Shown here piece by piece: positions 52,588 through 62,289 of a stretch of 64,000 nt of DNA; position 1 is the first letter of the stretch, and each line of letters starts with the position of its first letter. The notes beneath the pieces are model-generated. The model saw only the letters and a list, made by a program, of their open reading frames with translations. It was not told where the DNA came from and searched no databases. The stretch lies in the NCBI RefSeq assembly GCF_009828105.1, contig NZ_WTYQ01000005.1, positions 1 to 64,000 on the forward strand, written 5' to 3'. A program made the position numbers and the translations under genes. The DNA is from Altericroceibacterium indicum. GTDB taxonomy: Bacteria > Pseudomonadota > Alphaproteobacteria > Sphingomonadales > Sphingomonadaceae.

Positions 52588-53016
52588 TCACTTGGAGAAT
52601 GTGCGATATTTGTCGTTACCGACAAAGCCAAACTTCGAAACGCCTGAACCCTTGATCACATTAAGGACCTTGGAAGACAGATCGTAGCTGGCTTGCGCTT
52701 CTGGTTCAAATTGCAGTTCTGGCTCCACTGGGAAGCGCAGAGTTTCTTGCAAATTGGCCATCAACTGGTTCTGGTTGATTGCTTCGCCATTCCAGAGGAT
52801 TTCGTCCTGCGGGGTCAATACCACCTTGTTTTTCACCGGATCAACGTCGTTGGTCGGTGCATTAGATGGTGTTGGCAGATCGATATTTACGGAATGGGTA
52901 GCAACGGGAATGGTAATGATGAACATGATGAGGAGCACGAGCATGACGTCGATCAACGGCGTCGTGTTCATTTCCATCATCGGTGAGCCATCATCGCTAC
53001 CGCCTGACATTGCCAT
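52588..53016 (-). CDS. exbD: ExbD biopolymer transport protein (second copy)
   Basis: 142 residues. Cytoplasmic N-terminus, one transmembrane helix with the proton-path Asp ([19 protein letters not shown], about residues 17-35), and a periplasmic domain. It forms with ExbB the proton-driven motor that energises TonB. Last gene of the tonB-exbB-exbD-exbD operon; two different ExbD subunits in one operon is common in Xanthomonas and sphingomonads. The terminator follows within 30 bases. Confidence 0.94.
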   Translation of the reverse strand: MAMSGGSDDGSPMMEMNTTPLIDVMLVLLIMFIITIPVATHSVNIDLPTPSNAPTNDVDPVKNKVVLTPQDEILWNGEAINQNQLMANLQETLRFPVEPELQFEPEAQASYDLSSKVLNVIKGSGVSKFGFVGNDKYRTFSK

Positions 53017-53051
53017 GAGATGTTACTCCTGAATTTCTTGAACCACGTTGA

Positions 53052-53585
53052 TCAACCGTTCGGATCAACAGGGTTCGAGATGAAGCCAACGGTCGGATAG
53101 CCAGCTGCCTGAACGTTAAAGATCGTTCCGGCAACACAACGCCAAGGAGCGTTCACGTCACCACGGATGTTGACCTGTGGGATCTTTTCCGGGTTGTTGA
53201 TGATCGCTTCGATGCCGCCTTCGCGCTGAACGATACTGTCGAGGCGTTGGAATGCTTCGTCATAAAGTTCTTGCGAGTTCACCAAGGTGACATTGTTAAA
53301 ATATACCCGACATTCACCGTCACGGCTTGAACCTTCATAGCCAGGCTCACCTGGATTGCGGCCAGCTGCGTCAGTGGTGACGACGGTCAGCAGAAGATTT
53401 TCAACCTTATCCTTGGATTCAGTTGAAGCATAAATAGGAATCTTCAGCTTTTCAATTGTCTGAATAGCGACTGGGACTGCGATAAGGAAGATGATCAGAA
53501 GCACCAGCATCACGTCCACAAGGGGCGTGGTGTTGATGTCTGACATCGGCGTTTCGCTGCCGCCGCCGCCTGTCGAAATGGCCAT
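53052..53585 (-). CDS. exbD: ExbD biopolymer transport protein (first copy)
   Basis: 177 residues. Single transmembrane helix with the conserved Asp ([20 protein letters not shown]). The periplasmic part is longer than in the second copy and has an insertion with a Cys ([12 protein letters not shown]) and a second Cys in [14 protein letters not shown], which could form a disulfide. Such long ExbD forms occur beside a short ExbD in related operons. It lies 35 bases before the second exbD gene. Confidence 0.93.
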   Translation of the reverse strand: MAISTGGGGSETPMSDINTTPLVDVMLVLLIIFLIAVPVAIQTIEKLKIPIYASTESKDKVENLLLTVVTTDAAGRNPGEPGYEGSSRDGECRVYFNNVTLVNSQELYDEAFQRLDSIVQREGGIEAIINNPEKIPQVNIRGDVNAPWRCVAGTIFNVQAAGYPTVGFISNPVDPNG

Positions 53586-53684
53586 GATACTGTCCTAACT
53601 CAAAACTTCGCTGTTGGGTGGGACGGGTTGCCCGCATGCCGGATTTCCCGTCCCTGTCCCAGACGACGTGTTTAGGCGTGTGCC

Positions 53685-54476
53685 TCAGGCCTTCGTAGTC
53701 GGCTTTGCCGGAGCAGCTGCTGGCTTGGCAGCAACCTTACCCGCCTGCTGAGTCGAAGCCTGTGTCATAACTTGCGGACGAACAGCACCGTTGGAGGAGA
53801 TGTTCGCAAGCAGATCGGTAGCGAAACCAGTCAGAAGTTCGCCGATACGCTTGTTGCGAGCTTGCAGCCAGTTATAGGCCAGAACGGCAGGAACAGCCAC
53901 GAGAAGACCAATGGCGGTCATGATGAGAGCTTCACCAACCGGGCCAGCAACCTTATCGATCGATGCCGAGCCGGACAGACCAATGCTGATCAGAGCGCGG
54001 TAAATACCAATAACCGTACCGAGCAGACCGATGAACGGTGCAGTAGCACCCACGGTTGCGAGGAAAGGCAGGCCGCCGGACAGGCGTGAGTTGATGGAAG
54101 CTTCTGAACGAGCCAGCGAACCGTGCATCCATTCATGTGCTTCAAGGCTGTCAGTCATCTTGGTGTGCTGCGACTGTGCTGCGAGGCCATCGTCGACCAG
54201 CTGACGCCATGCGCTGTTCTTTTCGAGCTTGGTTGCGCCTTCCTGAAGCGAAGAGGTTTTCCAAAAACCAGAGCGAACGCTTTTGTACTGGCGAAGGATC
54301 TTGTTCTGCTCAAGCAGCTTTGTGATGAGAATGAAGAAGGTACCAACGGACATGATGACCATGATACCAAAGATGGTCTGCGCAATGAGACCGCCCTGTT
54401 CGAGGGCTTCTTTGAAGCCGAAGGCGTTCTGGGGCGCCGCTTCGCCGCCAGCTGCGGCCAGAATGTCGATAAGCAT
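53685..54476 (-). CDS. exbB: ExbB/TolQ-family proton channel protein
   Basis: 263 residues. Three transmembrane helices: first TIFGIMVIMSVGTFFILITK, then, after a long cytoplasmic loop, FLATVGATAPFIGLLGTVIG (about 135-155) and ALIMTAIGLLVAVPAVLAYN. The MotA/TolQ/ExbB signature in helices two and three is intact. The C-terminal tail is Ala/Pro/Lys-rich. It forms the pentameric channel around ExbD that powers TonB. Operon with tonB before and the exbD genes after. Confidence 0.95.
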   Translation of the reverse strand: MLIDILAAAGGEAAPQNAFGFKEALEQGGLIAQTIFGIMVIMSVGTFFILITKLLEQNKILRQYKSVRSGFWKTSSLQEGATKLEKNSAWRQLVDDGLAAQSQHTKMTDSLEAHEWMHGSLARSEASINSRLSGGLPFLATVGATAPFIGLLGTVIGIYRALISIGLSGSASIDKVAGPVGEALIMTAIGLLVAVPAVLAYNWLQARNKRIGELLTGFATDLLANISSNGAVRPQVMTQASTQQAGKVAAKPAAAPAKPTTKA

Positions 54477-54561
54477 GCGGGTTAGTCCTCTCTAAGACAA
54501 AAACAGTAAAGATGTGTTTGCGGCCCCGTTTCGTCGGGAAAGGAGCCGCTAAGATGAAGAT

Positions 54562-55233
54562 TTAGTCAGGGATGACCCAACGGATAGAATTCGTATAGCT
54601 ACCTGTCGTGTTGTTGCCATTTCCGTCCTTTGCAGGGCGGAAACGCGCACGGCGCTCAACATTTTTACATGTCGCTTCATCAAGGTCAGGATGACCGCTG
54701 GAGCTAACAATGGTGCAGTTATCCACACGTCCATCCGCATTAACTGTAACCCGGAAGCGAGTGACACCTTCACGTCCTTCGCGCAGAGCGCGTGAAGGAT
54801 AATCGTTAGCTGTCGCCCATGTGCCCGGATTGTTCCGCGGTTCCGCCGGCTTCGGGTCAAACCGAGGTGGTGGCGGAGGTGGCGGAGCCGGGGCTGCCGG
54901 GGGAGGTACAATCACCGCAGGCGGAGCCGGCGGAGGGATATTAATCTGCGTCTTAATCTGAGGCGGCTTCGTGCTCACGTTAATCGGCGGCGGAGGTGCT
55001 ACCGGTGGCGGCGGAGCCGTATCAGGTTCCGGCGGCGGAGGCGGCGGTTCGTCCTCCGGCGGCGGGGGGGGGGGTTCATCGATATCCACCGTCGTCACAC
55101 GCTCGATGACCTTTTGGGCAGCCGAATAGGCAAGCCCGGTGATCAACACATAGCCGACAGCGAGGTGGATGAGAACAACGATGATAATGGCAATAACCTT
55201 ATTGCCGCTCATTTGTTGGTCAGCGTAAGCCAT
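54562..55233 (-). CDS. tonB: TonB energy transducer
   Basis: 223 residues. N-terminal anchor (VIAIIIVVLIHLAVGYVLIT) with the conserved His, a long Pro-rich periplasmic spacer (about 50-130), and the C-terminal TonB domain (PSRALREGREGVTRFRVTV, then VERRARFRPAKDG). It couples the ExbBD motor to outer-membrane receptors such as the one at 33124. The spacer contains 11 consecutive C bases on the coding strand (complement of the G run near 55064-55074), a tract prone to slippage. First gene of the operon; the proton-motor genes follow. Confidence 0.95.
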   Translation of the reverse strand: MAYADQQMSGNKVIAIIIVVLIHLAVGYVLITGLAYSAAQKVIERVTTVDIDEPPPPPPEDEPPPPPPEPDTAPPPPVAPPPPINVSTKPPQIKTQINIPPPAPPAVIVPPPAAPAPPPPPPPRFDPKPAEPRNNPGTWATANDYPSRALREGREGVTRFRVTVNADGRVDNCTIVSSSGHPDLDEATCKNVERRARFRPAKDGNGNNTTGSYTNSIRWVIPD

Positions 55234-55675
55234 CCAGTCGCATCACTCCATTTGCATCCACGGGAAAAGGCCCGGGAGGTACACCAATCAGGAACTCCAT
55301 CCTGACAGGTGTTAACGAAACTTGTCCACCCAAAATACCTGCGGGCAAGCACCGGCTGATGCCGGGCGGTGCGACAGGCATGAACGACTTATCTATTGTT
55401 GTCAAAGCGCCGTTTTCTGCGCTGTATGTAGCGAGCTGTGCGGAATGGGGCAATCGCTTTGTCAAGATATTAGTGATTCACATTGCCGTCATTCAGTGAG
55501 TTTAAGCTGGAAAATGTATTCACCGGCGAACCGGTTTGTTAATGTACGGCTAAGCATTCCGCGCTTTTTAAGCGCAGTCAGCCCGGCCTCCGGCCATTTG
55601 AAAATGTATCCTAAATTTTCGATTCAGGAGCCCATTCGGGTGCCAGGCGTTAAGGCTGGAAGATATTATACGGTT
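55234..55675. other. Intergenic region upstream of tonB and a lipoprotein gene
   Basis: 442 bases between divergent starts. It should hold both promoters. The lipoprotein frame stays open back to 55322, but the extra 118 codons read as non-coding (Cys/His-rich, no signal) and are excluded. I searched for a Fur-like palindrome and did not see a convincing one. Confidence 0.4.
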
Positions 55676-56584
55676 ATGAAAGGCGAGATGATGTTTTTTT
55701 CGATTCGATCCGGTCATCGGGTAATGACCTTACTCGCAACGCCCTTGATTCTTGCTGGTTGTGTCTCTGCAACGCAGGCGCAACCCGCTTACTCCAATGC
55801 GGTGAGCACTGATTCGGGTGCGACTTATGCCGACCTGGTCGATCTTGCGGATTCGGCGGAACTCGTCATTCGCGCTCGGATTATGGACCAGATCACCGTC
55901 AAGCCGGAACGGTCGCCAGGTCTCGCACCCGGCCATGTCAGGCTCTATATAGAGGCGCAAACCGAAGCTCTGCTGGCAGGGCCGTCGGCACAGGGAGCGT
56001 CTTTCGTCTATCTGGTCGACCTTCCGCTCACCAGCAAAGGGAAGGCTCCCAAACTTAAAAAGCAATCGGTGATCCTGTTTGCGGACAGCGTGCCTGATCG
56101 GCCCGGTGAATTGCGCTTAGTTGCTCCAGACGCACAATTGCCAGCTTCACCTGAATTGGAAGCACGTCTGCGACCTATTTTGGAGGAACTAGCCTCTCCT
56201 GATGCACCGGTGAAGATAACTGGCGTGCGCGAAGTGATGTCTATCGACGGCAATCTGGCAGGCGAATCCGAAACGCAGATGTTTCTCGACACAGCTAATG
56301 ACGAGCCTGTTTCGCTCTCGGTCGTTCGCCGGCCCGGGCAGCCGCCACGATGGGGTGTGTCGTGGTCAGAGATTGTAGATCAGTCTGCTCAGCCGCCCGC
56401 GCACGATACAATTGCGTGGTACCGTCTGGCTTGCTCACTTCCCCGCCAATTGCCTGATACGGCCTTTGTTCAGTCAGGCACTGCGAAAAGATACAGGGCC
56501 GAAGTGGATTACTCGCTCATCTTGCAGGATCTCGGTGAATGCACGAGAAAGCATGATTGGGCGCCAAAATCCCGTCAAAAATGA
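55676..56584 (+). CDS. Putative lipoprotein of unknown function
   Basis: 302 residues from ATG 55676; alternatives are ATG 55691 or 55724. The signal region ends in a lipobox (LLATPLILAGC, Cys about residue 28), indicating lipid attachment. The mature part is mostly strand-like (ELVIRARIMDQITVKPE, LYIEAQTEALLAG, KKQSVILFADSV), with no recognised domain. It stands alone between tonB and hom. A sphingomonad-specific surface protein is likely. Confidence 0.65.
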   Translation: MKGEMMFFSIRSGHRVMTLLATPLILAGCVSATQAQPAYSNAVSTDSGATYADLVDLADSAELVIRARIMDQITVKPERSPGLAPGHVRLYIEAQTEALLAGPSAQGASFVYLVDLPLTSKGKAPKLKKQSVILFADSVPDRPGELRLVAPDAQLPASPELEARLRPILEELASPDAPVKITGVREVMSIDGNLAGESETQMFLDTANDEPVSLSVVRRPGQPPRWGVSWSEIVDQSAQPPAHDTIAWYRLACSLPRQLPDTAFVQSGTAKRYRAEVDYSLILQDLGECTRKHDWAPKSRQK

Positions 56585-56678
56585 AAGAATATTACTTTCC
56601 GGAGCCATTTCTATGAAATCGGCCTAGCCAAGGCGGGCTTCGGTCCCTAATCCGCGGCCCGAAACAGAAAGGGATTTC

Positions 56679-57989
56679 ATGGCTGAACCGCTTCGTATCG
56701 CACTGGCCGGGCTTGGAACTGTTGGCGCTGGCGTCATCAAGCTGCTGGAGGCTAATGGCACTCTGATTGAAAAGCGTGCTGGGCGGCCGATTCAGATTAC
56801 AGCCGTGAGCGCGCGTGATCGCAGCAAGGATCGTGGGGTCGATCTGTCCTCCTATGCGTGGGAAGACGATATGACTGTCATGGCAGCGCGCGATGACGTG
56901 GATCTGGTGGTCGAGCTGGTAGGCGGATCGGACGGCCCGGCGCTGACTCTTGCCCGCAATGCGCTACGGGCCGGCAAGTCGCTCGTGACGGCAAATAAGG
57001 CTATGATCGCCCATCACGGCCTGTCATTGGCTGAGGAGGCTGAGAGCCGTGGGCTGTCGCTCAAATTTGAAGCGGCGGTGGCTGGCGGTATTCCTGTTGT
57101 GAAGGGCTTGCGCGAAGGCGCAGCGGCCAATGAGATTGACCGCATTTACGGTATTCTTAATGGCACCTGCAATTATGTGCTCTCTACGATGGAAGATACC
57201 GGGCGCGATTTTGGCGATGTGCTGAAAGAGGCGCAGGATCTCGGCTATGCTGAGGCTGATCCTGAATTTGATATTGAAGGCGTTGATGCGGCACATAAGC
57301 TCGCCATTCTTTCGGCTATTGCCTATGGCGCGCGGGTTGATTTCGATGCGATCGACAAATCCGGCATTACGCGCATCCGCGCAGCTGATATCGCTGAGGC
57401 ATCGTCATTGGGCTATGTCATTCGTTTGATCGGTATGGCGGATACAGATCGTGCAGCGGACGGACCGCTGCGCCTGTTTCAGCGCGTGCAGCCCTATCTT
57501 GTGCCACTCGATCACCCCCTGGCGGCGGTTGACGGCCCGACCAATGCGGTTGTGCTGGAAGGGAATTTCGTGGGGCGTCTGCTCTTTCAAGGTGCCGGAG
57601 CCGGAGATGGTCCGACTGCGAGTGCTGTGATGGCGGACATTATTGATATTGCTCGCGGCGAAGAAAGCGCGGCTTTTTCTGTTCCGGTGGGTCAGTTGGA
57701 ACATATGGCCCCGGCAGAATCGGGTCACCGCCTCAGTCGTGCCTATCTGCGTTTCACCGTGACCGACAAACCCGGTGTGTTGGCTGAAATTACTGCCGCC
57801 ATGCGCGATGCAGGCGTCTCTATTGAGAGCTTGATCCAGAAGGGCCAGGCTGGTGATGCGCATGAAGTTCTGGTGGTTATGGTGACCCATGAATGTGCTG
57901 AACATTGCGTCACGGATGCAGTTAAGTTGCTCGAAGGTTCCGAAAGTCTGACTGAACCGCCGCTGGTTATGCGTTTACTTGGAGAGTGA
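56679..57989 (+). CDS. hom: Homoserine dehydrogenase
   Basis: 436 residues with AAGGG six bases before ATG 56679. NAD(P)-binding GLGTVGAGVIKLL (about 11-23), VTANKAMIAHHG with the catalytic Lys (about 105), the dehydrogenase signature NGTCNYVLSTMEDTGRDF (about 160) and a C-terminal ACT domain (about 355-436) for allosteric control, probably by threonine. It reduces aspartate semialdehyde to homoserine for threonine and methionine. hom near glpX is typical of Sphingomonadales. Confidence 0.97.
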   Translation: MAEPLRIALAGLGTVGAGVIKLLEANGTLIEKRAGRPIQITAVSARDRSKDRGVDLSSYAWEDDMTVMAARDDVDLVVELVGGSDGPALTLARNALRAGKSLVTANKAMIAHHGLSLAEEAESRGLSLKFEAAVAGGIPVVKGLREGAAANEIDRIYGILNGTCNYVLSTMEDTGRDFGDVLKEAQDLGYAEADPEFDIEGVDAAHKLAILSAIAYGARVDFDAIDKSGITRIRAADIAEASSLGYVIRLIGMADTDRAADGPLRLFQRVQPYLVPLDHPLAAVDGPTNAVVLEGNFVGRLLFQGAGAGDGPTASAVMADIIDIARGEESAAFSVPVGQLEHMAPAESGHRLSRAYLRFTVTDKPGVLAEITAAMRDAGVSIESLIQKGQAGDAHEVLVVMVTHECAEHCVTDAVKLLEGSESLTEPPLVMRLLGE

Positions 57990-58003
57990 ACGTCACAGCA
58001 GTG

Positions 58004-58459
58004 TCAGTTCGCTGGCTTTTCACCCTTTGCAATAAGGTCAGCATCTGATCCTTCAGGGGATTCAGGAAGGGTGCTGAAGTCGATCATGTAAGCAGGTGGC
58101 GGTGGGCATTTCTGTATGCCGCATCCGCGCATCGTCACCGGCCCATATTCGGTCAGCCCGGGCGAAGCGACATTCGGTGCGTCTGGAATGCTATTGTTGC
58201 GCGCTTGACGGGATTTTGGATCAAGCTCGCTGGTCGATTTGACTCTGAACTGGGATTGTTCCTCCAGTTCGCGACAGACAATAATTTCATCTGAATTTGT
58301 CTGTTTTGGGCACTTGGGTTGGCTGTCTGGGGCGGGCGGCCCGTAAGTTTCTTTTGCGGTCTCAATAGCCTGCTCTGCTGTGACCTGAGCATGGGCCATT
58401 GTGGATGGTGCAAGAAATGCAATCCATAAGAGAAATAGCTGCCTTACTATTCTCGACAT
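58004..58459 (-). CDS. Small secreted Cys-containing protein
   Basis: 151 residues. Signal peptide at 1-24 (ending MAHA-QV). The mature region holds paired Cys (PKCPKQTNSDEIIVCRELEE, about residues 49-68) and a second pair (RGCGIQKCPPPPAY, about 111), so two disulfides are possible. I have seen this pattern in sphingomonad exported proteins but know no function. Convergent with hom and divergent from glpX. Confidence 0.65.
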   Translation of the reverse strand: MSRIVRQLFLLWIAFLAPSTMAHAQVTAEQAIETAKETYGPPAPDSQPKCPKQTNSDEIIVCRELEEQSQFRVKSTSELDPKSRQARNNSIPDAPNVASPGLTEYGPVTMRGCGIQKCPPPPAYMIDFSTLPESPEGSDADLIAKGEKPAN

Positions 58460-58516
58460 TGTCGTTTCCTCACCCTAAGCCTTAATCAAGATCAGCCTTG
58501 AGGGATTGTACTGCAC

Positions 58517-59500
58517 ATGAACAAGAAAGAAATCACCGCCAGCAAAGTCCTTGACCGGGTGCTGGTGCTCGAGATGGTGCGTGTAACAGAAGCGGCCGCT
58601 ATCGCCGCCTCAAATCTTGTTGGTCGGGGTGACGAAAAGGCAGCTGACGCTGCTGCCGTTGAAGCCATGCGCAAGGCATTTGACGAACTTTACATGGATG
58701 GCACCGTCGTCATCGGCGAAGGCGAGCGCGATGAAGCACCGATGCTTTATATTGGTGAAAAAGTCGGTGGTGCGCCAGGCAAAGGCCCCAAAATTGATAT
58801 CGCACTCGATCCCCTCGAAGGTACGACGATTACCGCTAAAGCCGGGCCCAACTCGCTTGCTGTTCTGGCTGCAGCAGAAGAAGGTTGCCTGCTCAATGCA
58901 CCTGACGTTTACATGGACAAGATTGCGGTTGGCCCAGGGTATCCGGCTGGTGTGATCAGCCTTGAAAAAACCGTCACTGAAAATGTCGAAGCGGTTGCCG
59001 CTGCCAAAGGCGTGAAGCCGTCTGAAATCATCGTTTGCGTGCTCGACCGTCCACGCCATTCGGATATGATCGCTGAACTGCGCAAGCTGGGCTGCGGCAT
59101 TTACCTCATTCCCGATGGCGACGTGGCTGGAGTGATCGCAACGACCGACGAAGACACCACGATTGATATCTATATGGGGCAGGGCGGGGCACCGGAAGGC
59201 GTTCTGGCTGCAGCTGCGTTGCGTTGCGTTGGCGGGCAGTTCAATGGCCGACTCGTATTCCGAAATGACGATGAACGTGAACGTGCACGCAAATGGGGCA
59301 TTGAAGATCTCGACCGGATCTATCTGCTTGATGATCTGGCAAAGGGCGATTGCATTTTTGCTGCCACGGGCGTGACTGACGGTTCGTTGTTGGAAGGCGT
59401 GAAGCGCCGCCGCGATGGCCGCATGACGACCGATAGTGTGGTCATGCGGGCAGCTTCTGGCACTGTGCGCTGGGTGAAGGGTGAACATCGCCGGGCCTGA
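58517..59500 (+). CDS. glpX: Class II fructose-1,6-bisphosphatase
   Basis: 327 residues. GlpX family: LVGRGDEKAADAAAVEAM (about 35), GEGERDEAPMLYIGE (about 63-77) and the metal/substrate motif IALDPLEGTT (about 95-104). C-terminal ATGVTDGSLLEGV is also characteristic. It dephosphorylates fructose-1,6-bisphosphate in gluconeogenesis. A strong hairpin follows the gene. Confidence 0.97.
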   Translation: MNKKEITASKVLDRVLVLEMVRVTEAAAIAASNLVGRGDEKAADAAAVEAMRKAFDELYMDGTVVIGEGERDEAPMLYIGEKVGGAPGKGPKIDIALDPLEGTTITAKAGPNSLAVLAAAEEGCLLNAPDVYMDKIAVGPGYPAGVISLEKTVTENVEAVAAAKGVKPSEIIVCVLDRPRHSDMIAELRKLGCGIYLIPDGDVAGVIATTDEDTTIDIYMGQGGAPEGVLAAAALRCVGGQFNGRLVFRNDDERERARKWGIEDLDRIYLLDDLAKGDCIFAATGVTDGSLLEGVKRRRDGRMTTDSVVMRAASGTVRWVKGEHRRA

Positions 59501-59540
59501 GCCATTCGGCAATTCGCAAAGAGAGTGCCCGAAACACACA

Positions 59541-59571
59541 GAAGGCCCGCTTTTCCACGAAGCGGGCCTTC
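59541..59571 (+). terminator. Hairpin terminator after glpX
   Basis: Perfect 12-base-pair stem GAAGGCCCGCTT (59541-59552) with AAGCGGGCCTTC (59560-59571) and a seven-base loop. There is no long U-run, but position and stem strength support a terminator before prs. Confidence 0.8.
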
Positions 59572-59647
59572 TCAAGGTTGCAATCATGTGACTCTTCTTT
59601 AGAGCCGCATCCACAAGCATATCTGTGCAAGAAAAGGGCTTCCACCG

Positions 59648-60583
59648 ATGAAGATTATGGCCGGCAACTCAAATCTGCCGCTAGCCAGGGCAATTGCCGC
59701 CTATCTCGAACTGCCACTGACAGATGCCAGTGTAAGACGGTTTGCCGACGAGGAAATCTTCGTCGAAATCCATGAGAATGTGCGTGGTGAAGATGTGTTT
59801 GTGGTTCAGTCCACAAGCTTTCCAGCCAATGATAACCTCATGGAACTGCTGATCTGCATTGATGCGCTGAAGCGCGCATCAGCAAGGCGGATTACAGCAG
59901 TTGTGCCGTATTTCGGCTATGCCCGGCAAGACCGGAAGCCGGGGCCACGGACACCGATTTCTGCCAAACTTGTGGCCAATCTGATTACACAGGCAGGGGC
60001 TGACCGTGTCCTCTCGGTCGATCTTCATGCGGGACAGATTCAGGGCTTCTTCGACATTCCGACCGACAATCTCTATGGTGCGCCAACCATGGCTGCCGAT
60101 ATTCAGGCTCATTATGGCCATGAAGAGCTGATGGTTGTTTCGCCTGACGTTGGTGGTGTGGTGCGCGCCCGCGCGCTGGCTAAGCGCCTCGATAACGCAC
60201 CTCTCGCAATCGTTGATAAGCGACGTGATCGCCCCGGCGAATCGGAAGTGATGAATATCATCGGCAACGTTAAGGGACGCGCTTGCATCCTGATTGATGA
60301 TATTGTCGATTCGGGTGGCACACTTTGCAATGCGGCGCAGGCTCTGCTCGACAATGGCGCGAAGAGCGTGGCCGCTTATATTACGCATGGCGTGCTCTCT
60401 GGCGCCGCTGTGGCACGGGTCAACAATTCCGCTCTGAAGGAACTGGTGATCTGCGATACGATTCTTCCGACTGATGCGACCAAGGATTCCAACAAGATCC
60501 GGATCGTTACAATTGCACCGCTGATCGGCGAAGCGGTTCGCCGTATTGCTGATGAAGCCTCTGTTTCGAGCTTGTTTGACTGA
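59648..60583 (+). CDS. prs: Ribose-phosphate pyrophosphokinase
   Basis: 311 residues. ATP/flexible loop [19 protein letters not shown] (about 94-112), [19 protein letters not shown] (about 128) and the PRPP-binding loop [18 protein letters not shown] (about 216-233). It makes PRPP for nucleotides, histidine and tryptophan. hisN follows one base after its stop codon, linking the two in an operon. Confidence 0.97.
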   Translation: MKIMAGNSNLPLARAIAAYLELPLTDASVRRFADEEIFVEIHENVRGEDVFVVQSTSFPANDNLMELLICIDALKRASARRITAVVPYFGYARQDRKPGPRTPISAKLVANLITQAGADRVLSVDLHAGQIQGFFDIPTDNLYGAPTMAADIQAHYGHEELMVVSPDVGGVVRARALAKRLDNAPLAIVDKRRDRPGESEVMNIIGNVKGRACILIDDIVDSGGTLCNAAQALLDNGAKSVAAYITHGVLSGAAVARVNNSALKELVICDTILPTDATKDSNKIRIVTIAPLIGEAVRRIADEASVSSLFD

Positions 60584-60584
60584 T

Positions 60585-61367
60585 ATGGATCTGGGGGCGG
60601 ATATCACTTTAGCAGGGCGTCTCGCTGACGCTGCGCGTCTGGCCATTCGCCCGCATTTTCGCACAGCGCTTGATCCTGAGCGCAAAGGCGACGCCTCACC
60701 GGTGACCATTGCGGATCGTGCGGCAGAAGAAGCTATGCGCGCAATTCTCACCGAAGAACGTGCCGATGATGGCATCATTGGTGAAGAGTTTGGTGTGACG
60801 GAAGGCCGTTCTGGCCGCAAATGGGTGTTGGACCCAATTGATGGCACTGTGGGTTTCCTTGCTGGCAGGCCAATGTTTGGAACGCTGATTGCACTACTTG
60901 TTGAAGGCTTCCCTGTGCTTGGCATTATAGACCAGCCCATCAATGATGAACGCTGGTTGGGTGTGACGGGCAAGGATACCACGCTCAATGGCCAGCCGGT
61001 TCACACACGACGCTGCCGTGAGTTGAGCGACGCAGCATTGGCAACCACTGGCCCACATTATTTCGATGATCATCAAGGTGAGCATTTCATGGCGCTTGCC
61101 GCCAAGACGGATCATAAACGGATGGTGATGGGCGGCGATTGCTACAATTATGCCATGCTGGCTTCCGGCCACATCGACATCGTGTGCGAAGCAGGCCTGA
61201 AATTGTATGATTTCGCCGCGCTCGTGCCAATTGTTGAAGGGGCGGGTGGCTCAATGAGCGATTGGAATGGCGATCCGCTTCATGCCGAATCGGATGGCCA
61301 TGTGATTGCGTTGGGTGATCCGGCCAGGCTTGAGGATGTTGTAGCGGCGCTTGCTTGCGGGCACTGA
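60585..61367 (+). CDS. hisN: Histidinol-phosphatase, inositol monophosphatase family
   Basis: 260 residues from ATG 60585, directly after the prs stop; the frame opens at 60546 inside prs. IMPase family metal sites: Glu pair in GEEFGV (about 65), the DPIDGT motif (about 84-89) and a late LKLYDFAALVPIVEGAGG (about 205-222). The HisN subgroup is supported by KGDASPVTIADRAAEEAM and the genomic pairing with PRPP synthesis. It dephosphorylates L-histidinol phosphate; a broader sugar-phosphatase role is possible. Confidence 0.88.
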   Translation: MDLGADITLAGRLADAARLAIRPHFRTALDPERKGDASPVTIADRAAEEAMRAILTEERADDGIIGEEFGVTEGRSGRKWVLDPIDGTVGFLAGRPMFGTLIALLVEGFPVLGIIDQPINDERWLGVTGKDTTLNGQPVHTRRCRELSDAALATTGPHYFDDHQGEHFMALAAKTDHKRMVMGGDCYNYAMLASGHIDIVCEAGLKLYDFAALVPIVEGAGGSMSDWNGDPLHAESDGHVIALGDPARLEDVVAALACGH

Positions 61368-61392
61368 GATGTCTTCCGCGCGTTAGCGGGGC

Positions 61393-62148
61393 ATGACTGA
61401 TCAAATCACTCAAACCATTTGCATAACAGGCGCTGCTTCTGGAATCGGGCGCGGCGCCGTGGAGCATTTTCACCAAGCTGGCTGGCGAATCATTGCACTC
61501 GACAAGAATGCAGACGGCCTGTCTGATCTTCGTCACGAGCATTGCTTAACGCTCTGTTGCGATGTGGGGTGTGAAGGTGAGGTGCGGGAGTCCTTTCAGG
61601 AGGTAGCAAATTGGCTTGACGGCGCACCACTGGATTGTCTTGTCAACAATGCGGGTATCGCTGATCCGGCTTGTGGCCCTTTGGAAGCGCTTTCCTTGCC
61701 GGAGTGGCAGAGATGGATTGATGCGAGTCTGACTGGAACTTTTCTTGTCAGCCGTGAAGCGCTCTCACTCCTCCGGAAGTCTGGCGGGGCCAGTATCATC
61801 AATATTTCTTCTACGCGTGCACTGCAGTCTGAATCAGACACTTTTGCTTATTCCGCTGCCAAGGGAGGGGTGAGCGCGCTTACGCACTCCATGGCGATGA
61901 GTCTTGGGCCTGAGATTCGCGTGAATGCCATTCTTCCGGGCTGGATTGCTACGCCATCGTCAGTGGGGAGCGAGGATTTTGGCGAGGGCTTGCGTCCTAT
62001 CGACCACGCGCAGCACCCTGCAGGCCGGGTCGGTACAGTGGCAGATATTGCTCAGGCCATCGCTTATCTTGCTGGCGCTGGTTTTGTAACCGGAGAGCAA
62101 TTGGTGGTTGATGGTGGTATGACCCGCAAGATGATTTATGCCGAATGA
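61393..62148 (+). CDS. SDR-family oxidoreductase (canonical active site)
   Basis: 251 residues. TGAASGIGRGAV cofactor loop (about 11-22), NNAG (about 84), catalytic Ser in IINISSTRAL and intact YSAAKGGVSAL (Y and K about 153 and 157), and C-terminal TGEQLVVDGGM. Substrate unknown. It follows hisN by 25 bases, perhaps co-transcribed. It contrasts with the two SDR proteins near 22 and 24 kb, which lack catalytic residues. Confidence 0.92.
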   Translation: MTDQITQTICITGAASGIGRGAVEHFHQAGWRIIALDKNADGLSDLRHEHCLTLCCDVGCEGEVRESFQEVANWLDGAPLDCLVNNAGIADPACGPLEALSLPEWQRWIDASLTGTFLVSREALSLLRKSGGASIINISSTRALQSESDTFAYSAAKGGVSALTHSMAMSLGPEIRVNAILPGWIATPSSVGSEDFGEGLRPIDHAQHPAGRVGTVADIAQAIAYLAGAGFVTGEQLVVDGGMTRKMIYAE

Positions 62149-62289
62149 TGGTGGCAATTGCGATAAATGCTTGCGTTTAAGTGCCACCCGGAATAGAGGC
62201 GCGCCCTTCATTGACACGATTTTTGAGGCTGGTCTGGCGACAAGGGCTGCCAGGGCTAGTCAAACGTGTCTCGAAATAAGGAGACGAAA

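Noticed and set aside
58610..59620. Minus-strand frame of 336 codons opposite glpX
   Set aside because: Antisense shadow of glpX with no family resemblance.
59879..60988. Long minus-strand frame of 369 codons opposite prs and hisN
   Set aside because: It lies antisense to two clearly conserved genes, and its Ser/Arg-rich composition is that of a shadow frame.
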